A stretch of 26,774 bases of DNA from Marinospirillum sp. (GTDB taxonomy: Bacteria; Pseudomonadota; Gammaproteobacteria; Pseudomonadales; Halomonadaceae). This document shows positions 1-8,025 of this stretch, piece by piece (the first letter of the stretch is position 1; the number at the start of each line of letters is the position of its first letter). A program made the position numbers and the translations under genes. The notes under the pieces are model-generated. The model had not been told where the DNA came from, searched no databases, and saw only the letters and a list, made by a program, of their open reading frames with translations. The stretch is from the NCBI RefSeq assembly GCF_014859565.1, contig NZ_JACUUA010000031.1:1-26774 (forward strand), written 5' to 3'.

Positions 1-6
1 TTGCTG

Positions 7-29
7 TTATCACGGGATAAGTGTACATT
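7..29 (+). promoter_or_regulatory. Weak candidate promoter for the PAS/MCP gene
   Basis: A TTGCTG hexamer at 1-6 and TACATT at 24-29 are separated by 17 bases, in the spacing of a sigma-70 promoter ahead of the gene at 71. Both boxes match the consensus only partly and the -35 box is at the very edge of the window, so a better promoter may lie outside. A GGGAAGG ribosome-binding site at 54-60 precedes the ATG by about 10 bases. Confidence 0.25.
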
Positions 30-70
30 CAGTCACAGATTTAACTCTCACTTGGGAAGGTCTTTTTGCC

Positions 71-769
71 ATGAGTTCAGAAGAATACCAGCAGGATTTG
101 AACTATAACGCTGCTGATGATACAGCCAGGATTTATGAAAGTATTGCGAACCGGATGAATGGTTTTCTTTACCGCTGCCGCAGTGATAAAAGTTATACCA
201 TGGTCAATATCGCTGGTGCAGTTAAAAAAGTAACCGGATATTCAGAAAAAGACCTGCTGGGCAATCAGCGTCTTTCTTATATGTCTCTGATTCATCAGGA
301 TGATACAGCTCGATTGGATGCTGCTGTTGAGCAGGCCATCAAGAGCAAAACCAACTGGAATGTTGATTATCGTATCAAACGTGCTGATGGAACAGTGCAA
401 TGGGTGAATGAACACGGTGGTGCAGTGCTGGATAACCAGGGTGAAGTGACCTACCTCGAAGGAATCATTGCAGATATTAATGATCGCAAGGCACAGGAAG
501 GCATACGCCGTAAAAAAATGGAAGATGTGGGTGGTACCAGTAACCAGATCATCAGCCAGACCCAGAAGATTCTGCAGGTTCTGAAAACTCTGAAAATGCT
601 CAGTCTGAATGCCAGTATTGAAGCAGCTCGTGCCGGTGAAGCCGGTCGTGGTTTTGCTGTGGTGGCGGATCAGGTCAAAGAACTGGCCGATGAAACCGGC
701 AAATCAGCCCAGTCCATCACACAGTTGATGGGTGAACTGGAAGCCAAGCTGACAGAAGCCAGCGAGTAA
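71..769 (+). CDS. Soluble PAS-domain protein with minimal MCP signalling tip
   Basis: This 232-residue protein is predicted to be a cytoplasmic sensor that feeds into a chemotaxis-type CheA/CheW array or a similar partner. Residues about 25-138 form a PAS_3-type fold, with typical motifs such as [11 protein letters not shown] and the C-terminal [10 protein letters not shown]. Residues about 155-225 hold the most conserved part of a methyl-accepting chemotaxis protein hairpin: [20 protein letters not shown] followed by [19 protein letters not shown]. There is no transmembrane segment or HAMP domain, and the long methylation helices of a full receptor are missing, so it is far shorter than usual receptors (more than 500 residues). 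A terminator follows directly, so it is probably monocistronic. The PAS ligand (haem, flavin or a small molecule) cannot be told from the sequence. The family call is firm; whether it truly joins a chemoreceptor array is uncertain. Confidence 0.85.
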   Translation: MSSEEYQQDLNYNAADDTARIYESIANRMNGFLYRCRSDKSYTMVNIAGAVKKVTGYSEKDLLGNQRLSYMSLIHQDDTARLDAAVEQAIKSKTNWNVDYRIKRADGTVQWVNEHGGAVLDNQGEVTYLEGIIADINDRKAQEGIRRKKMEDVGGTSNQIISQTQKILQVLKTLKMLSLNASIEAARAGEAGRGFAVVADQVKELADETGKSAQSITQLMGELEAKLTEASE

Positions 770-774
770 AATAT

Positions 775-801
775 AAAAGGGGTGCTCAGCGCCCCTTTTT
801 T
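775..801 (+). terminator. Rho-independent terminator after the PAS/MCP gene
   Basis: A GC-rich stem (GGGGTGC pairing with GCGCCCC through one G-U, loop TCA) is flanked by AAAA on the left and a run of six T on the right. It starts 5 bases after the stop codon at 769. The A-tract on the left could let it also work on the opposite strand, though no gene there needs it. It separates the PAS/MCP gene from the transporter at 830. Confidence 0.85.
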
Positions 802-829
802 ATAACTACAAAACCGAGAGCTGCAGGTT

Positions 830-2968
830 ATGCAAACTTTCCGGATTCAGGACTTCCTGAAACTTCTCCCGGCCGTATTGCTGATGAGTATGATCAGCAT
901 GGTTATGGCTTTCTCTTTTGCTGCAATGATGGTACATACCAGCCAGGTTTCACTGCTGCCTGACATGGTCTTTGCCTTGTTGTTCACTGCCCTGTTTTCT
1001 GCCCTGATGGTGGCCTGGAAAGGCAGTATGGCTGGTCTGATAGCTATTCCCCTGCCCAGTGCTGCAGCTATGTTTGCGGATATGTTTCAACGCACCCAAC
1101 CGGGTGTGGAGCTGCTGTGGTTGCTGTTGTTGATCGGCAGCCTGCTGACTGCTGGTTTGATGCTGCTGCTCGGTGGTTTTCGTTTAAGTCGGATTGTGCG
1201 TTATCTGCCCTTGCCGGTGCTGGCCGGCTTCCTTGCCGGGGTTGGCTGGTTATTTATCAAGGGTGGATTGGCGCTCACAGGCCTTAAAAGTTTTGATCTC
1301 AGCTTGTTGCAGGATTCTGCACTCTGGATGGCAATAGGTTTTGCTGCCGTGCTTTGGATGCTACGAAAAATTGTACCTCCGGCTTTTCTACTGCCGGGTG
1401 CAACCCTGCTGGGTGGTCTGGTGATGATCCTGCTGGCTCCTTCTTTACAGAATCATAGCCCCTGGTTTTTTCAGCTGGATGCTGCGGGCAATCTGCCGCT
1501 GACAGCGCTGAGTCTGGTGACAGAGGGTTTGCCGGATGTGGACTGGTGGTTGCTACCCTGGAGTTCTTTGCTGACTCTGGCAGCTATTTCGGTGTTGTCC
1601 ATGCTGCTGCAGGCTACCTCCATTGAGCTGCTGGCTAAACAGGATATGGATCTGGATCGAGAGCTTAAAGTGGCTGGGGGTATGAACCTGCTGAATGCTT
1701 TTGCCGGTGGCAGTGTTGGCTCCCTGTCACTGAGTCAGACCAGCATGGTCAGACAGATGAAAGCCAATCACCGTATTACTGGCGTATTGATGGCAATCTG
1801 TCTGCTCGGTGCACTGCTGATCCACGAAGAGCTGCTGCGCTGGTTGCCCTTGCCTCTGGTGGCTGGCCTGTTGATTTTCCAGGGTATACAGTTTGTTCAT
1901 CAATGGCTGCTGACTTCCGGTGATCGTTTCCCGCGGGCAGATCAGTTTGTTATTGCCGTGATTTTTGTGGTGATTGTCTTTCAGGGTTTTCTGGGTGGTG
2001 TATTGCTGGGGCTATTGCTGACGGTGTTGCTGTTTATCCGTGAATACAGCCGCCTGCAGGTCATCCACCTGAATACCAATCTGGTTGGTCTCAGTAGTGG
2101 TGTAGAACGTACTCCACAGGAACATGAGTGGTTAAAAGAACAAGCCAGCCGGATTCGGGTTTATCAGCTGCGTGGTTTTTTATTTTTTGGTACGGCCAAT
2201 ACCCTGACTGAACAGATCAAAAGTGATGTGCAAAAACTGGATGGCAAAATTGAAGCCCTGTTGCTGGACTTTCACCGAGTCAGTAATGCGGACTCATCCA
2301 CAGCCAACAGCCTGCTGCGCTTAAAGCAGTTTTGTGATGCGCATAAAATTCAGGTGCACATCACCGGTATGAAGCAAGTGATTCAGCAGCGCTTGCAAGC
2401 TGCCGGACTGGTATTCCAGAAGTCAGCCGGAGTGGGTGTTATTCGTATGGCGGATAACCTGGAAGAAGCGTTGGAATTTCTGGAAAATCAGCTGCTGCAG
2501 GATCTGCGACTGGAGCAACAATCACCGGTTCAGGCCATGCTGAAATCCCGCTTGACGCTTGAAGAGAGTGAAACCCGTAAACTGCTGGCGTATTTTGTTG
2601 AGCAAACCTTTGCTGATGGTGAATGGATATTAATGCAGGGTCAGCAGCAACGAGTGTTATATATCATTGCATCCGGCAGCGTGGATGTTGGGCTGCAACA
2701 TAAAGAAAGTGACAGCTGGATGCGCATCAAAAAAATGCGTCCTGGAACGGTGCTGGGTGAAATGGGGCTTTACCTGAATGAACCTCGCTCAGCTTCAGCT
2801 CGTGCAGTGGGAGCAACCCAGGTACTGACGTTGAGTCATCCCAGCCTGTTACAAATGGAAGCGCGCGACCCGGATCTCGCCATGGCCTTCCACCGTTTTG
2901 TGGTATTAATGCAATCCGAGCGTTTACGAGAAAGTAATCGTCGATTGTATTCACTGCTGCAGGATTAA
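830..2968 (+). CDS. SulP-family anion transporter with STAS and cyclic-nucleotide-binding domains
   Basis: This 712-residue inner-membrane protein belongs to the SulP (SLC26-like) family, which moves sulfate, bicarbonate or other anions. Residues about 1-410 are strongly hydrophobic with many membrane segments. A STAS domain follows at about 445-555 (it begins LRGFLFFG and has the NADSSTANSLLRL core). Residues about 575-700 form a cyclic-nucleotide-binding domain, whose phosphate-binding cassette is visible at about 643-660 as GEMGLYLNEPRSASARA, with the expected Gly-Glu and Arg-Ser-Ala. The triple fusion suggests gating by cAMP or a related nucleotide; this is inference. The substrate cannot be assigned. 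The ATG has only a weak AGG close to it. The gene starts 28 bases after a terminator with no clear promoter, and ends 5 bases from the convergent end of the T6SS operon. Confidence 0.9.
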   Translation: MQTFRIQDFLKLLPAVLLMSMISMVMAFSFAAMMVHTSQVSLLPDMVFALLFTALFSALMVAWKGSMAGLIAIPLPSAAAMFADMFQRTQPGVELLWLLLLIGSLLTAGLMLLLGGFRLSRIVRYLPLPVLAGFLAGVGWLFIKGGLALTGLKSFDLSLLQDSALWMAIGFAAVLWMLRKIVPPAFLLPGATLLGGLVMILLAPSLQNHSPWFFQLDAAGNLPLTALSLVTEGLPDVDWWLLPWSSLLTLAAISVLSMLLQATSIELLAKQDMDLDRELKVAGGMNLLNAFAGGSVGSLSLSQTSMVRQMKANHRITGVLMAICLLGALLIHEELLRWLPLPLVAGLLIFQGIQFVHQWLLTSGDRFPRADQFVIAVIFVVIVFQGFLGGVLLGLLLTVLLFIREYSRLQVIHLNTNLVGLSSGVERTPQEHEWLKEQASRIRVYQLRGFLFFGTANTLTEQIKSDVQKLDGKIEALLLDFHRVSNADSSTANSLLRLKQFCDAHKIQVHITGMKQVIQQRLQAAGLVFQKSAGVGVIRMADNLEEALEFLENQLLQDLRLEQQSPVQAMLKSRLTLEESETRKLLAYFVEQTFADGEWILMQGQQQRVLYIIASGSVDVGLQHKESDSWMRIKKMRPGTVLGEMGLYLNEPRSASARAVGATQVLTLSHPSLLQMEARDPDLAMAFHRFVVLMQSERLRESNRRLYSLLQD

Positions 2969-2985
2969 AACTCCTAGGTCAGCAG
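2954..2985. other. Imperfect hairpin spanning two convergent stop codons
   Basis: CTGCTG at 2954-2959 pairs with CAGCAG at 2980-2985, and inside it AGGA (2961-2964) pairs with TCCT (2972-2975). The hairpin covers both the stop of the SulP gene and the stop of the PAAR-like gene. There is no T-run on either side, so it is not a classic intrinsic terminator. It may only reflect coding sequence, or it may help end two convergent transcripts with the aid of Rho. Confidence 0.25.
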
Positions 2986-3387
2986 CATCAGTTTAACCTG
3001 AGACGGCGCCAGAGTGACACCGGGTGCGCCCGGTGTGAACCCATTCTGGCCAGACATACCCAGCATTTTATTGGCGGGCATTCCACCAATCAGGGTTTTT
3101 AAACTACCCAGCAACTGGCGTTGTGGTCCCATCACCATTCCCGATGCCGGATTGGTCATCAGACCGGCATTATCCCCGTTGCTCATGGGGGTGATGGTCA
3201 TCATGTTGTGATTGGGCATGGCCAGGGTAAGAACCTTGAACTGTGAAGGAATGCCTGTGGTGGGTATCGCTAGGTTTGGGTAAGGAATCGGGGTCGGAAT
3301 CGGCCCCACAGGTGAAGGAATTGGTGTCAGGCAAACGTCTGGAAAACCGAGATTTAAACCACCCATCTGGGTTGTTGCAAAAACCAT
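2974..3387 (-). CDS. DUF4150 PAAR-like spike protein
   Basis: This 137-residue protein has the DUF4150 (Tox-PAAR-like) signature: an N-terminal GFPDVCLTPIPSPVGPIPTP stretch leading into PYPNLA. Proteins of this group are thought to cap the VgrG spike and carry or connect effectors. It is nearly all PAAR-like domain; no toxin domain is fused at the C-terminus, which is unusual for a family often joined to large effectors. The rest is rich in Gly, Met and Pro. A GGGGG ribosome-binding site lies about 7 bases before the ATG. It is the last gene of the operon, 12 bases after the DUF3540 gene. The family is clear; the sharp-tip role is by analogy. Confidence 0.85.
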   Translation of the reverse strand: MVFATTQMGGLNLGFPDVCLTPIPSPVGPIPTPIPYPNLAIPTTGIPSQFKVLTLAMPNHNMMTITPMSNGDNAGLMTNPASGMVMGPQRQLLGSLKTLIGGMPANKMLGMSGQNGFTPGAPGVTLAPSQVKLMLLT

Positions 3388-3399
3388 AATAAATCCCCC

Positions 3400-4032
3400 T
3401 TAACCCATGTGAATGCGTTCAGCATCAATACGCAGATCTTTATTACTGGTGATGCTGCCCTGTTCACTGTGCAGTGTCATATTACCCCGCACTCGCTGAA
3501 TCTGGTGACCACAATCCTTCTGCTCCACTTCATCCACTCGGCTGATGGACTGACGCACCTGCTGCCAGATTGTTTGTCCTGAATGCCAGAGATCCTGAAT
3601 CAGATTACGTACCTGTTGCCAGTGCTGGGTCAGTTGTTGTCCGCGTACCTGAGCGGTTTGGGTGGTCATCTCAGCATGTTGTGTCTGGATTTGTGTGGTT
3701 TCAGCATTTAACTGCCAGCGACCGGCATTCTGCCAGTGACAATCCTTGCCTCCCAGATTGATATTCAGTCCGTGTTTGGCATTAAGCTGCATGGGTAAAG
3801 GTTGTTGGCGTTCCAGAATCGCCAGTAAATACCACTGATCACCCACCTGTTGCAGCAACACCTTGTCACCCAGTACTGGCTGAACCAGGCAGGAAAAAGC
3901 CTGAGTGGCGCGAATCAGTCCGCTGCTGGTGGTGACCAGCCAGTGGTCATTTTTACCACCCTGTACATAACCTTCCAGCGGCGCGGCGGTGTGATGCAAG
4001 ACAGGATCAGAAGCTATGGGTTGTGAAGACAT
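3400..4032 (-). CDS. DUF3540 family T6SS accessory protein
   Basis: This 210-residue protein resembles DUF3540 proteins, found next to VgrG, DUF2169 and DUF4150 genes. An N-terminal beta-rich part (about 18-80, with GDKVLLQQVGDQWYLLAIL resembling an OB-type barrel) is followed by a helical segment around 120-165 and a C-terminal beta tail with LHSEQGSITSNKDLRIDA, which looks like the start of a VgrG-type beta-helix. No signal peptide or membrane segment is seen. AGGAG lies 8 bases before the ATG. The function is unknown; location and shape suggest a spike-linked adaptor between PAAR-like protein and cargo, which is inference. Confidence 0.75.
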   Translation of the reverse strand: MSSQPIASDPVLHHTAAPLEGYVQGGKNDHWLVTTSSGLIRATQAFSCLVQPVLGDKVLLQQVGDQWYLLAILERQQPLPMQLNAKHGLNINLGGKDCHWQNAGRWQLNAETTQIQTQHAEMTTQTAQVRGQQLTQHWQQVRNLIQDLWHSGQTIWQQVRQSISRVDEVEQKDCGHQIQRVRGNMTLHSEQGSITSNKDLRIDAERIHMG

Positions 4033-4052
4033 GAGTGTTGCTCCTGTAGGTT

Positions 4053-5231
4053 TTATGATTTGGCCTGTTGTTCAGCTTTCTGGCGTATCGGATCAGTCTC
4101 CAGCGCAGCTGAGCGATTGGCACCTCGCCAGCGGGTATCCGGGTCAAGAATTTCGTGCAGATTGGTTCGGTTCAGCTGGGTATCCGAGAAGTCTGCCTTG
4201 CTTAACAGTGCATGACTGAAATCAGCATAGGTCAGATTGCTGCCGGTGAATACCGCTTCACGGGCATCACATTCAGTGAACTGAGCTTGTTCCGCCTGTA
4301 CCTGATAAAACAGGGATTTTTTTAAGCTGGCTTTGATCAACAGAGCCATATTCAACTGGCAGTGGTTAAACACCGAAGCATCCAGTGTGGCTTCGATCAG
4401 ATTGGCTTGGTTCAGCACTGCACCGGTGAAATCACATCCGATAGCTACTGCTTTCATCATGCCCACTTGAGTCAGATCCATACCTTTAAAATTACAACGG
4501 CTGAGATCACATTCCTGAAACTGGGGTTTGATCAAACCGGACTGGGTAAAATCCCGACCTGATAAGTTGATCTTTTGAAAGAAAGGCAATTCGATGGCCG
4601 TGTGATGCAGGATGGCCTGATCAAACGCACACTCCAGCAGGTTTAACCGGAACCCGGATAAATAAGTTAAGTTAGCAGCTACTAACGAAGCATTAACCAG
4701 GCTGCATTGCTCCAGAAAACTGCCACGCCAGAGGGTTGAATCCAACTGTGAGTTGACTGCGCTCAGGTTTTTGAAGCGAGACTCTGTCAGGTGGCTCTGT
4801 TGCAGGTTGCAGTTCACCAGGCTGGTTTGTTCGGACGCCACCTGATGCCAGATGCTGCTCGGCAACTGGCTGTCCACAAAACTGCTGCACTTGTGTTTGC
4901 TATCTGTCAGATCCAGACTGGGTAAAAAACTGTTGATGACGGAAGCATTTTCCCAGTGACTGGACTGTGCTTGGATGTTTTCACCCTGACATTCCACCCA
5001 GTTGCAATAAATCAGCTGCGCTTTGCGAAAGCGAGTACGATTAAAAATACACTTGTTGAAGGTGCATTCTTTTAAGATTGCCTCATCCAACCAGGCATCA
5101 CTGAAATCCACCTGATCAAATACACCGCCGGATAGGTTGATGCCACGCAGGTCACCAGTAATCTGCTGTTTTTCCAGCACAAATGTATCACCAGTTTTGA
5201 CCCACTCTTGTAATGCCTGTTTATCCATCAT
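4053..5231 (-). CDS. Pentapeptide-repeat protein linked to VgrG
   Basis: Most of the 392 residues (about 25-370) follow the A(D/N)LXX-type five-residue periodicity that folds into a right-handed quadrilateral beta-helix, for example DFTGAVLNQANLIEATLDAS and YADFSHALLSKADFSDTQLN. No catalytic motif, signal peptide or membrane helix is visible. The gene overlaps the end of the DUF2169 gene: ATG codons lie at 5231 and 5228 and the upstream stop is at 5230-5228, so translation is probably coupled. Family members occur in VgrG/DUF2169/DUF3540 modules with unknown role. It could be a structural adaptor or cargo; no toxin activity can be read from it. Pentapeptide proteins can also mimic DNA and inhibit gyrase, but nothing specific points to that here. 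Confidence 0.85.
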   Translation of the reverse strand: MMDKQALQEWVKTGDTFVLEKQQITGDLRGINLSGGVFDQVDFSDAWLDEAILKECTFNKCIFNRTRFRKAQLIYCNWVECQGENIQAQSSHWENASVINSFLPSLDLTDSKHKCSSFVDSQLPSSIWHQVASEQTSLVNCNLQQSHLTESRFKNLSAVNSQLDSTLWRGSFLEQCSLVNASLVAANLTYLSGFRLNLLECAFDQAILHHTAIELPFFQKINLSGRDFTQSGLIKPQFQECDLSRCNFKGMDLTQVGMMKAVAIGCDFTGAVLNQANLIEATLDASVFNHCQLNMALLIKASLKKSLFYQVQAEQAQFTECDAREAVFTGSNLTYADFSHALLSKADFSDTQLNRTNLHEILDPDTRWRGANRSAALETDPIRQKAEQQAKS

Positions 5232-8023
5232 GGGTGCCAGTCCTGCAGCAGCGTGCGATCCAGATTGGCAAAATCAAACCGGGTGTTGCCGTGTTCCATG
5301 TACAGCAGGTTGGCTGCATAAAGGTTGGCTCCCCGCAGATCGGTATTCACCACACAAGCATGATAAAGCACGGACTCCATCAGGTTGGCATCTTCCAGCG
5401 TGGCTGCGGTGAAATTGGTGTTAGCAAGGTTGGCTCGATAGAGATTGGCTTTTTTTAAGCTGCTGGAGGTCAGATTTGCTAATTCCAGATCGGCTTGTTC
5501 CATCTGTGCGCCATCAAAATGGCTATTTTTAACGGAGGCTTCCCGTAATGAAGCCATGTTCATTTGTGCTTTACTGAAATTGCTGTCATCCAGCTGACAA
5601 CCACCTACAAAACGTGCGTTGTTCAACTGGGCTGCAACAAAACTGGAGCCGGTTGCCTGCATTTTTACCAGATTACTGCCTTGTGCTTTAAAACGATCAA
5701 ATCGGCAGCCAGTAAATACTGGATTTACCAGATTGCACTGACTGAGATCTGCCGCAGTGAAGTTGCAGTCAGTAAAAATAGGGTCGATCAGATTCAGTTG
5801 TTTCATGCTGGTTTCAGTGAAGTTACAAGCTTGAAGACTGGCCTGCATCCACTGGGTTTTATCAAGCTGTGCCCCAGTGAAATCACTGGAGAGGATCTGT
5901 GCCTTGTTGAGGTTGGTCTCGGTCATGATCGTTCTGTGAAAGCGAGTCTGCTCAATTCTGGAGGCACCGATGTTGGCACCGCTCAGATCTGCACCGGAAA
6001 AATCACTCTGTTGCAGGTTGGCATAAACCATAATCACACCCGTCAGCTTGGCACCTTTTAAACTGCTGCCGCTCAGGTTGATGCCTTCCATATAACACTC
6101 ACTGAAATCCACACCATCGAGATTCTGGTTGGATAAATCCAGATCCGACAGGTCATCAGTGGGAAGAGGCTGTTTACGGCTGATGGCATCCAGCACCTGC
6201 TGGCGCAGAAGCAAACGCTGTTCAGCATCCAGCAAGGGTGAACCACGTTCAGGTTGTTCCGCACCCATGCGATAGGCAGCTTTGATTTTTGCTGGTGTAT
6301 CTGCAAGCTGGACTTTGGCTTCTTCAATTTTTTTTATACTGTCATGAAGTTGCTGCTCAAGTTCCCTAGCCTTCTCTGGAGCATGCAGTTGCAATAAATC
6401 AATATTTTTTATTTCCAGTATTTCTTTTTCAAGTTGGGCAATGGATTGATCCAGTGACTCTTCAATTTCCACTCTAGGCCAGTTGGGAGGTGGTGGATTC
6501 TTCAGTAATGCTATTTTGTTTCGGATCTCAGGATACCGATCTTTTAATTCAGGGATTAGCAACAGAGCTTCCAGTTGAGGCAGTATTTCTTGTTGGATTC
6601 TTACCATTTCCTGATTTTTGATTTCTTCAACCAAAGGAGTGATTTCTTTCATGGCGTCAAAATCAATTTTTGCCAAGTCCGGACTACCATTCGCTTTTTT
6701 GGGCAATATTTTTGCCTGCAGAGCTTCCATTTTGGCTTGCCATTCTGGCGGTGGTGGAGTTGCAGGTGTTGATGGTAAATCTAAGCCCTGCTGTTGCAGA
6801 TTCAATCGTTCTGCTTCCACTTGTTGCATTGCCTGTGCCTGGATTTCCTCTATCTGATATTTAACCTTGCCCATTTGCGGCATATCCATAGCTGGCATAT
6901 CGCTCTCTTGTTCCAGCAACAAGGCCATACCACAGGTGATCTGTGCGGGGAGCAGAGGCTGGGTATCCAACAGATAACGCCAGGCGTTTTCCTGATCCGA
7001 GCGTTTGTACAGTTGATCAATATAGTGAGCCTCCGGTTTGGGCGCTGCCGGATCTTCCAGTGCCAACATCAGGGCTTTGATATCTCGGGCATCATCCCGA
7101 CAGACCTGGATTTGACCTCGGTAAACAATAATACCCAGATTCTGGTTAGGTAATAAAATCAGAGTTTCGGCTTTCAGGCGCACTTGTTGAGGTACAGGTG
7201 TTGCTTGATCCTTGTGTTGTTGTAATAACCAGGCAACGGCTTGCCAGTGGGGAAGCTGTCCTTTTATCAGGGGAAACTCGGCATTCAGATTTTGCAACAG
7301 GTAAGGGGCACCACTTGGCAGTGTGGGGCTTTTAAAACGCTGATCCGGCAGGGCATCCTGACAGAATAACCAGTCAAAATCATCTGGCAACCCTGGCATG
7401 GCCTTTTGCATATAGGCATCATCATAGGTACCGGCAAACTGCTGGCGCTGGGTTGCCATTAAATCCATGGCACTGGTATAAGCCAAGGGTAATACCTGCC
7501 CTGGGTTTTGTGCAGGTGTATTTAACAGTTGCAGTTGGGTGATAGGGTAGAGACTATCACCCTCAGCTGTAGTGATGGCTTGATAACCCTTGCCCTCTGG
7601 GTTATCAACATAACCTTCACCGCCAAAAGCATAATCCCGGCTAAGGGGTACACGGGTAAAGGGTGTATCCACCTGTTGCTGTTTAAAACACGGTAAACCT
7701 CGCCAGTAACCCTCACCGAGTACCCGCAACTGTTTTTTTAAATCGCCCACCTGAATACTGACAGATAACTCAGTTGCCGGTTTGCCTTCCGGTGTTTCAG
7801 CACAGCCATACACCAGAAACTCAGCCTGGGGTTTGGGAAAACCGGCATCCAGTATCTGAATTTCAGGGGTTTCAGAAACCTTTTCCCATAACTCTTGCTC
7901 CAGCAGTGTTTTGCCGGTGGATAAGTCAAAACCCAGTAGAGCACCTAAAGAATAATAATGCTGGTGCTGATAGGTGAATGAACGATTTACAGGGGTCAGT
8001 TGCAGGGGCTTGATGTTCTGCAT
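5228..8023 (-). CDS. DUF2169 T6SS adaptor fused to pentapeptide repeats
   Basis: This 931-residue protein has three parts. Residues about 1-340 are a DUF2169 domain (RDYAFGGEGYVDNPEGKGY is a recognisable core). DUF2169 proteins act as adaptors that help load effectors onto VgrG in some T6SS. Residues about 380-610 are Gln/Glu/Lys-rich, with PPPPE and PPPPNWP breaks, and look like coiled coil. Residues about 620-930 are pentapeptide repeats (ADLSGANIGA, ANLYRANLANTNF). The ATG is 2 bases after the vgrG stop and overlaps nothing, so it probably relies on coupling. The DNA for the coiled-coil part is visibly AT-richer than the flanks. The adaptor role is by family analogy; which cargo it serves is unknown, since no recognisable effector is encoded nearby. 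Confidence 0.85.
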   Translation of the reverse strand: MQNIKPLQLTPVNRSFTYQHQHYYSLGALLGFDLSTGKTLLEQELWEKVSETPEIQILDAGFPKPQAEFLVYGCAETPEGKPATELSVSIQVGDLKKQLRVLGEGYWRGLPCFKQQQVDTPFTRVPLSRDYAFGGEGYVDNPEGKGYQAITTAEGDSLYPITQLQLLNTPAQNPGQVLPLAYTSAMDLMATQRQQFAGTYDDAYMQKAMPGLPDDFDWLFCQDALPDQRFKSPTLPSGAPYLLQNLNAEFPLIKGQLPHWQAVAWLLQQHKDQATPVPQQVRLKAETLILLPNQNLGIIVYRGQIQVCRDDARDIKALMLALEDPAAPKPEAHYIDQLYKRSDQENAWRYLLDTQPLLPAQITCGMALLLEQESDMPAMDMPQMGKVKYQIEEIQAQAMQQVEAERLNLQQQGLDLPSTPATPPPPEWQAKMEALQAKILPKKANGSPDLAKIDFDAMKEITPLVEEIKNQEMVRIQQEILPQLEALLLIPELKDRYPEIRNKIALLKNPPPPNWPRVEIEESLDQSIAQLEKEILEIKNIDLLQLHAPEKARELEQQLHDSIKKIEEAKVQLADTPAKIKAAYRMGAEQPERGSPLLDAEQRLLLRQQVLDAISRKQPLPTDDLSDLDLSNQNLDGVDFSECYMEGINLSGSSLKGAKLTGVIMVYANLQQSDFSGADLSGANIGASRIEQTRFHRTIMTETNLNKAQILSSDFTGAQLDKTQWMQASLQACNFTETSMKQLNLIDPIFTDCNFTAADLSQCNLVNPVFTGCRFDRFKAQGSNLVKMQATGSSFVAAQLNNARFVGGCQLDDSNFSKAQMNMASLREASVKNSHFDGAQMEQADLELANLTSSSLKKANLYRANLANTNFTAATLEDANLMESVLYHACVVNTDLRGANLYAANLLYMEHGNTRFDFANLDRTLLQDWHP

Positions 8024-8025
8024 GG

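Noticed and set aside
2727..2954. Short - strand frame at the end of the SulP gene
   Set aside because: It is antisense to the cyclic-nucleotide-binding domain, which is well conserved on the + strand.
5228..5231. Possible frameshift between the DUF2169 and pentapeptide genes, which together look like one long repeat protein
   Set aside because: The second gene has its own start, overlapping the first stop in a normal coupled arrangement, and its N-terminal 20 residues are not pentapeptide repeats, so two genes are more likely.
5564..6061. Open frame of 165 codons on the + strand with a repetitive pattern
   Set aside because: It lies opposite pentapeptide-repeat sequence. The periodic pattern is the mirror of the five-residue repeat, not a separate gene.
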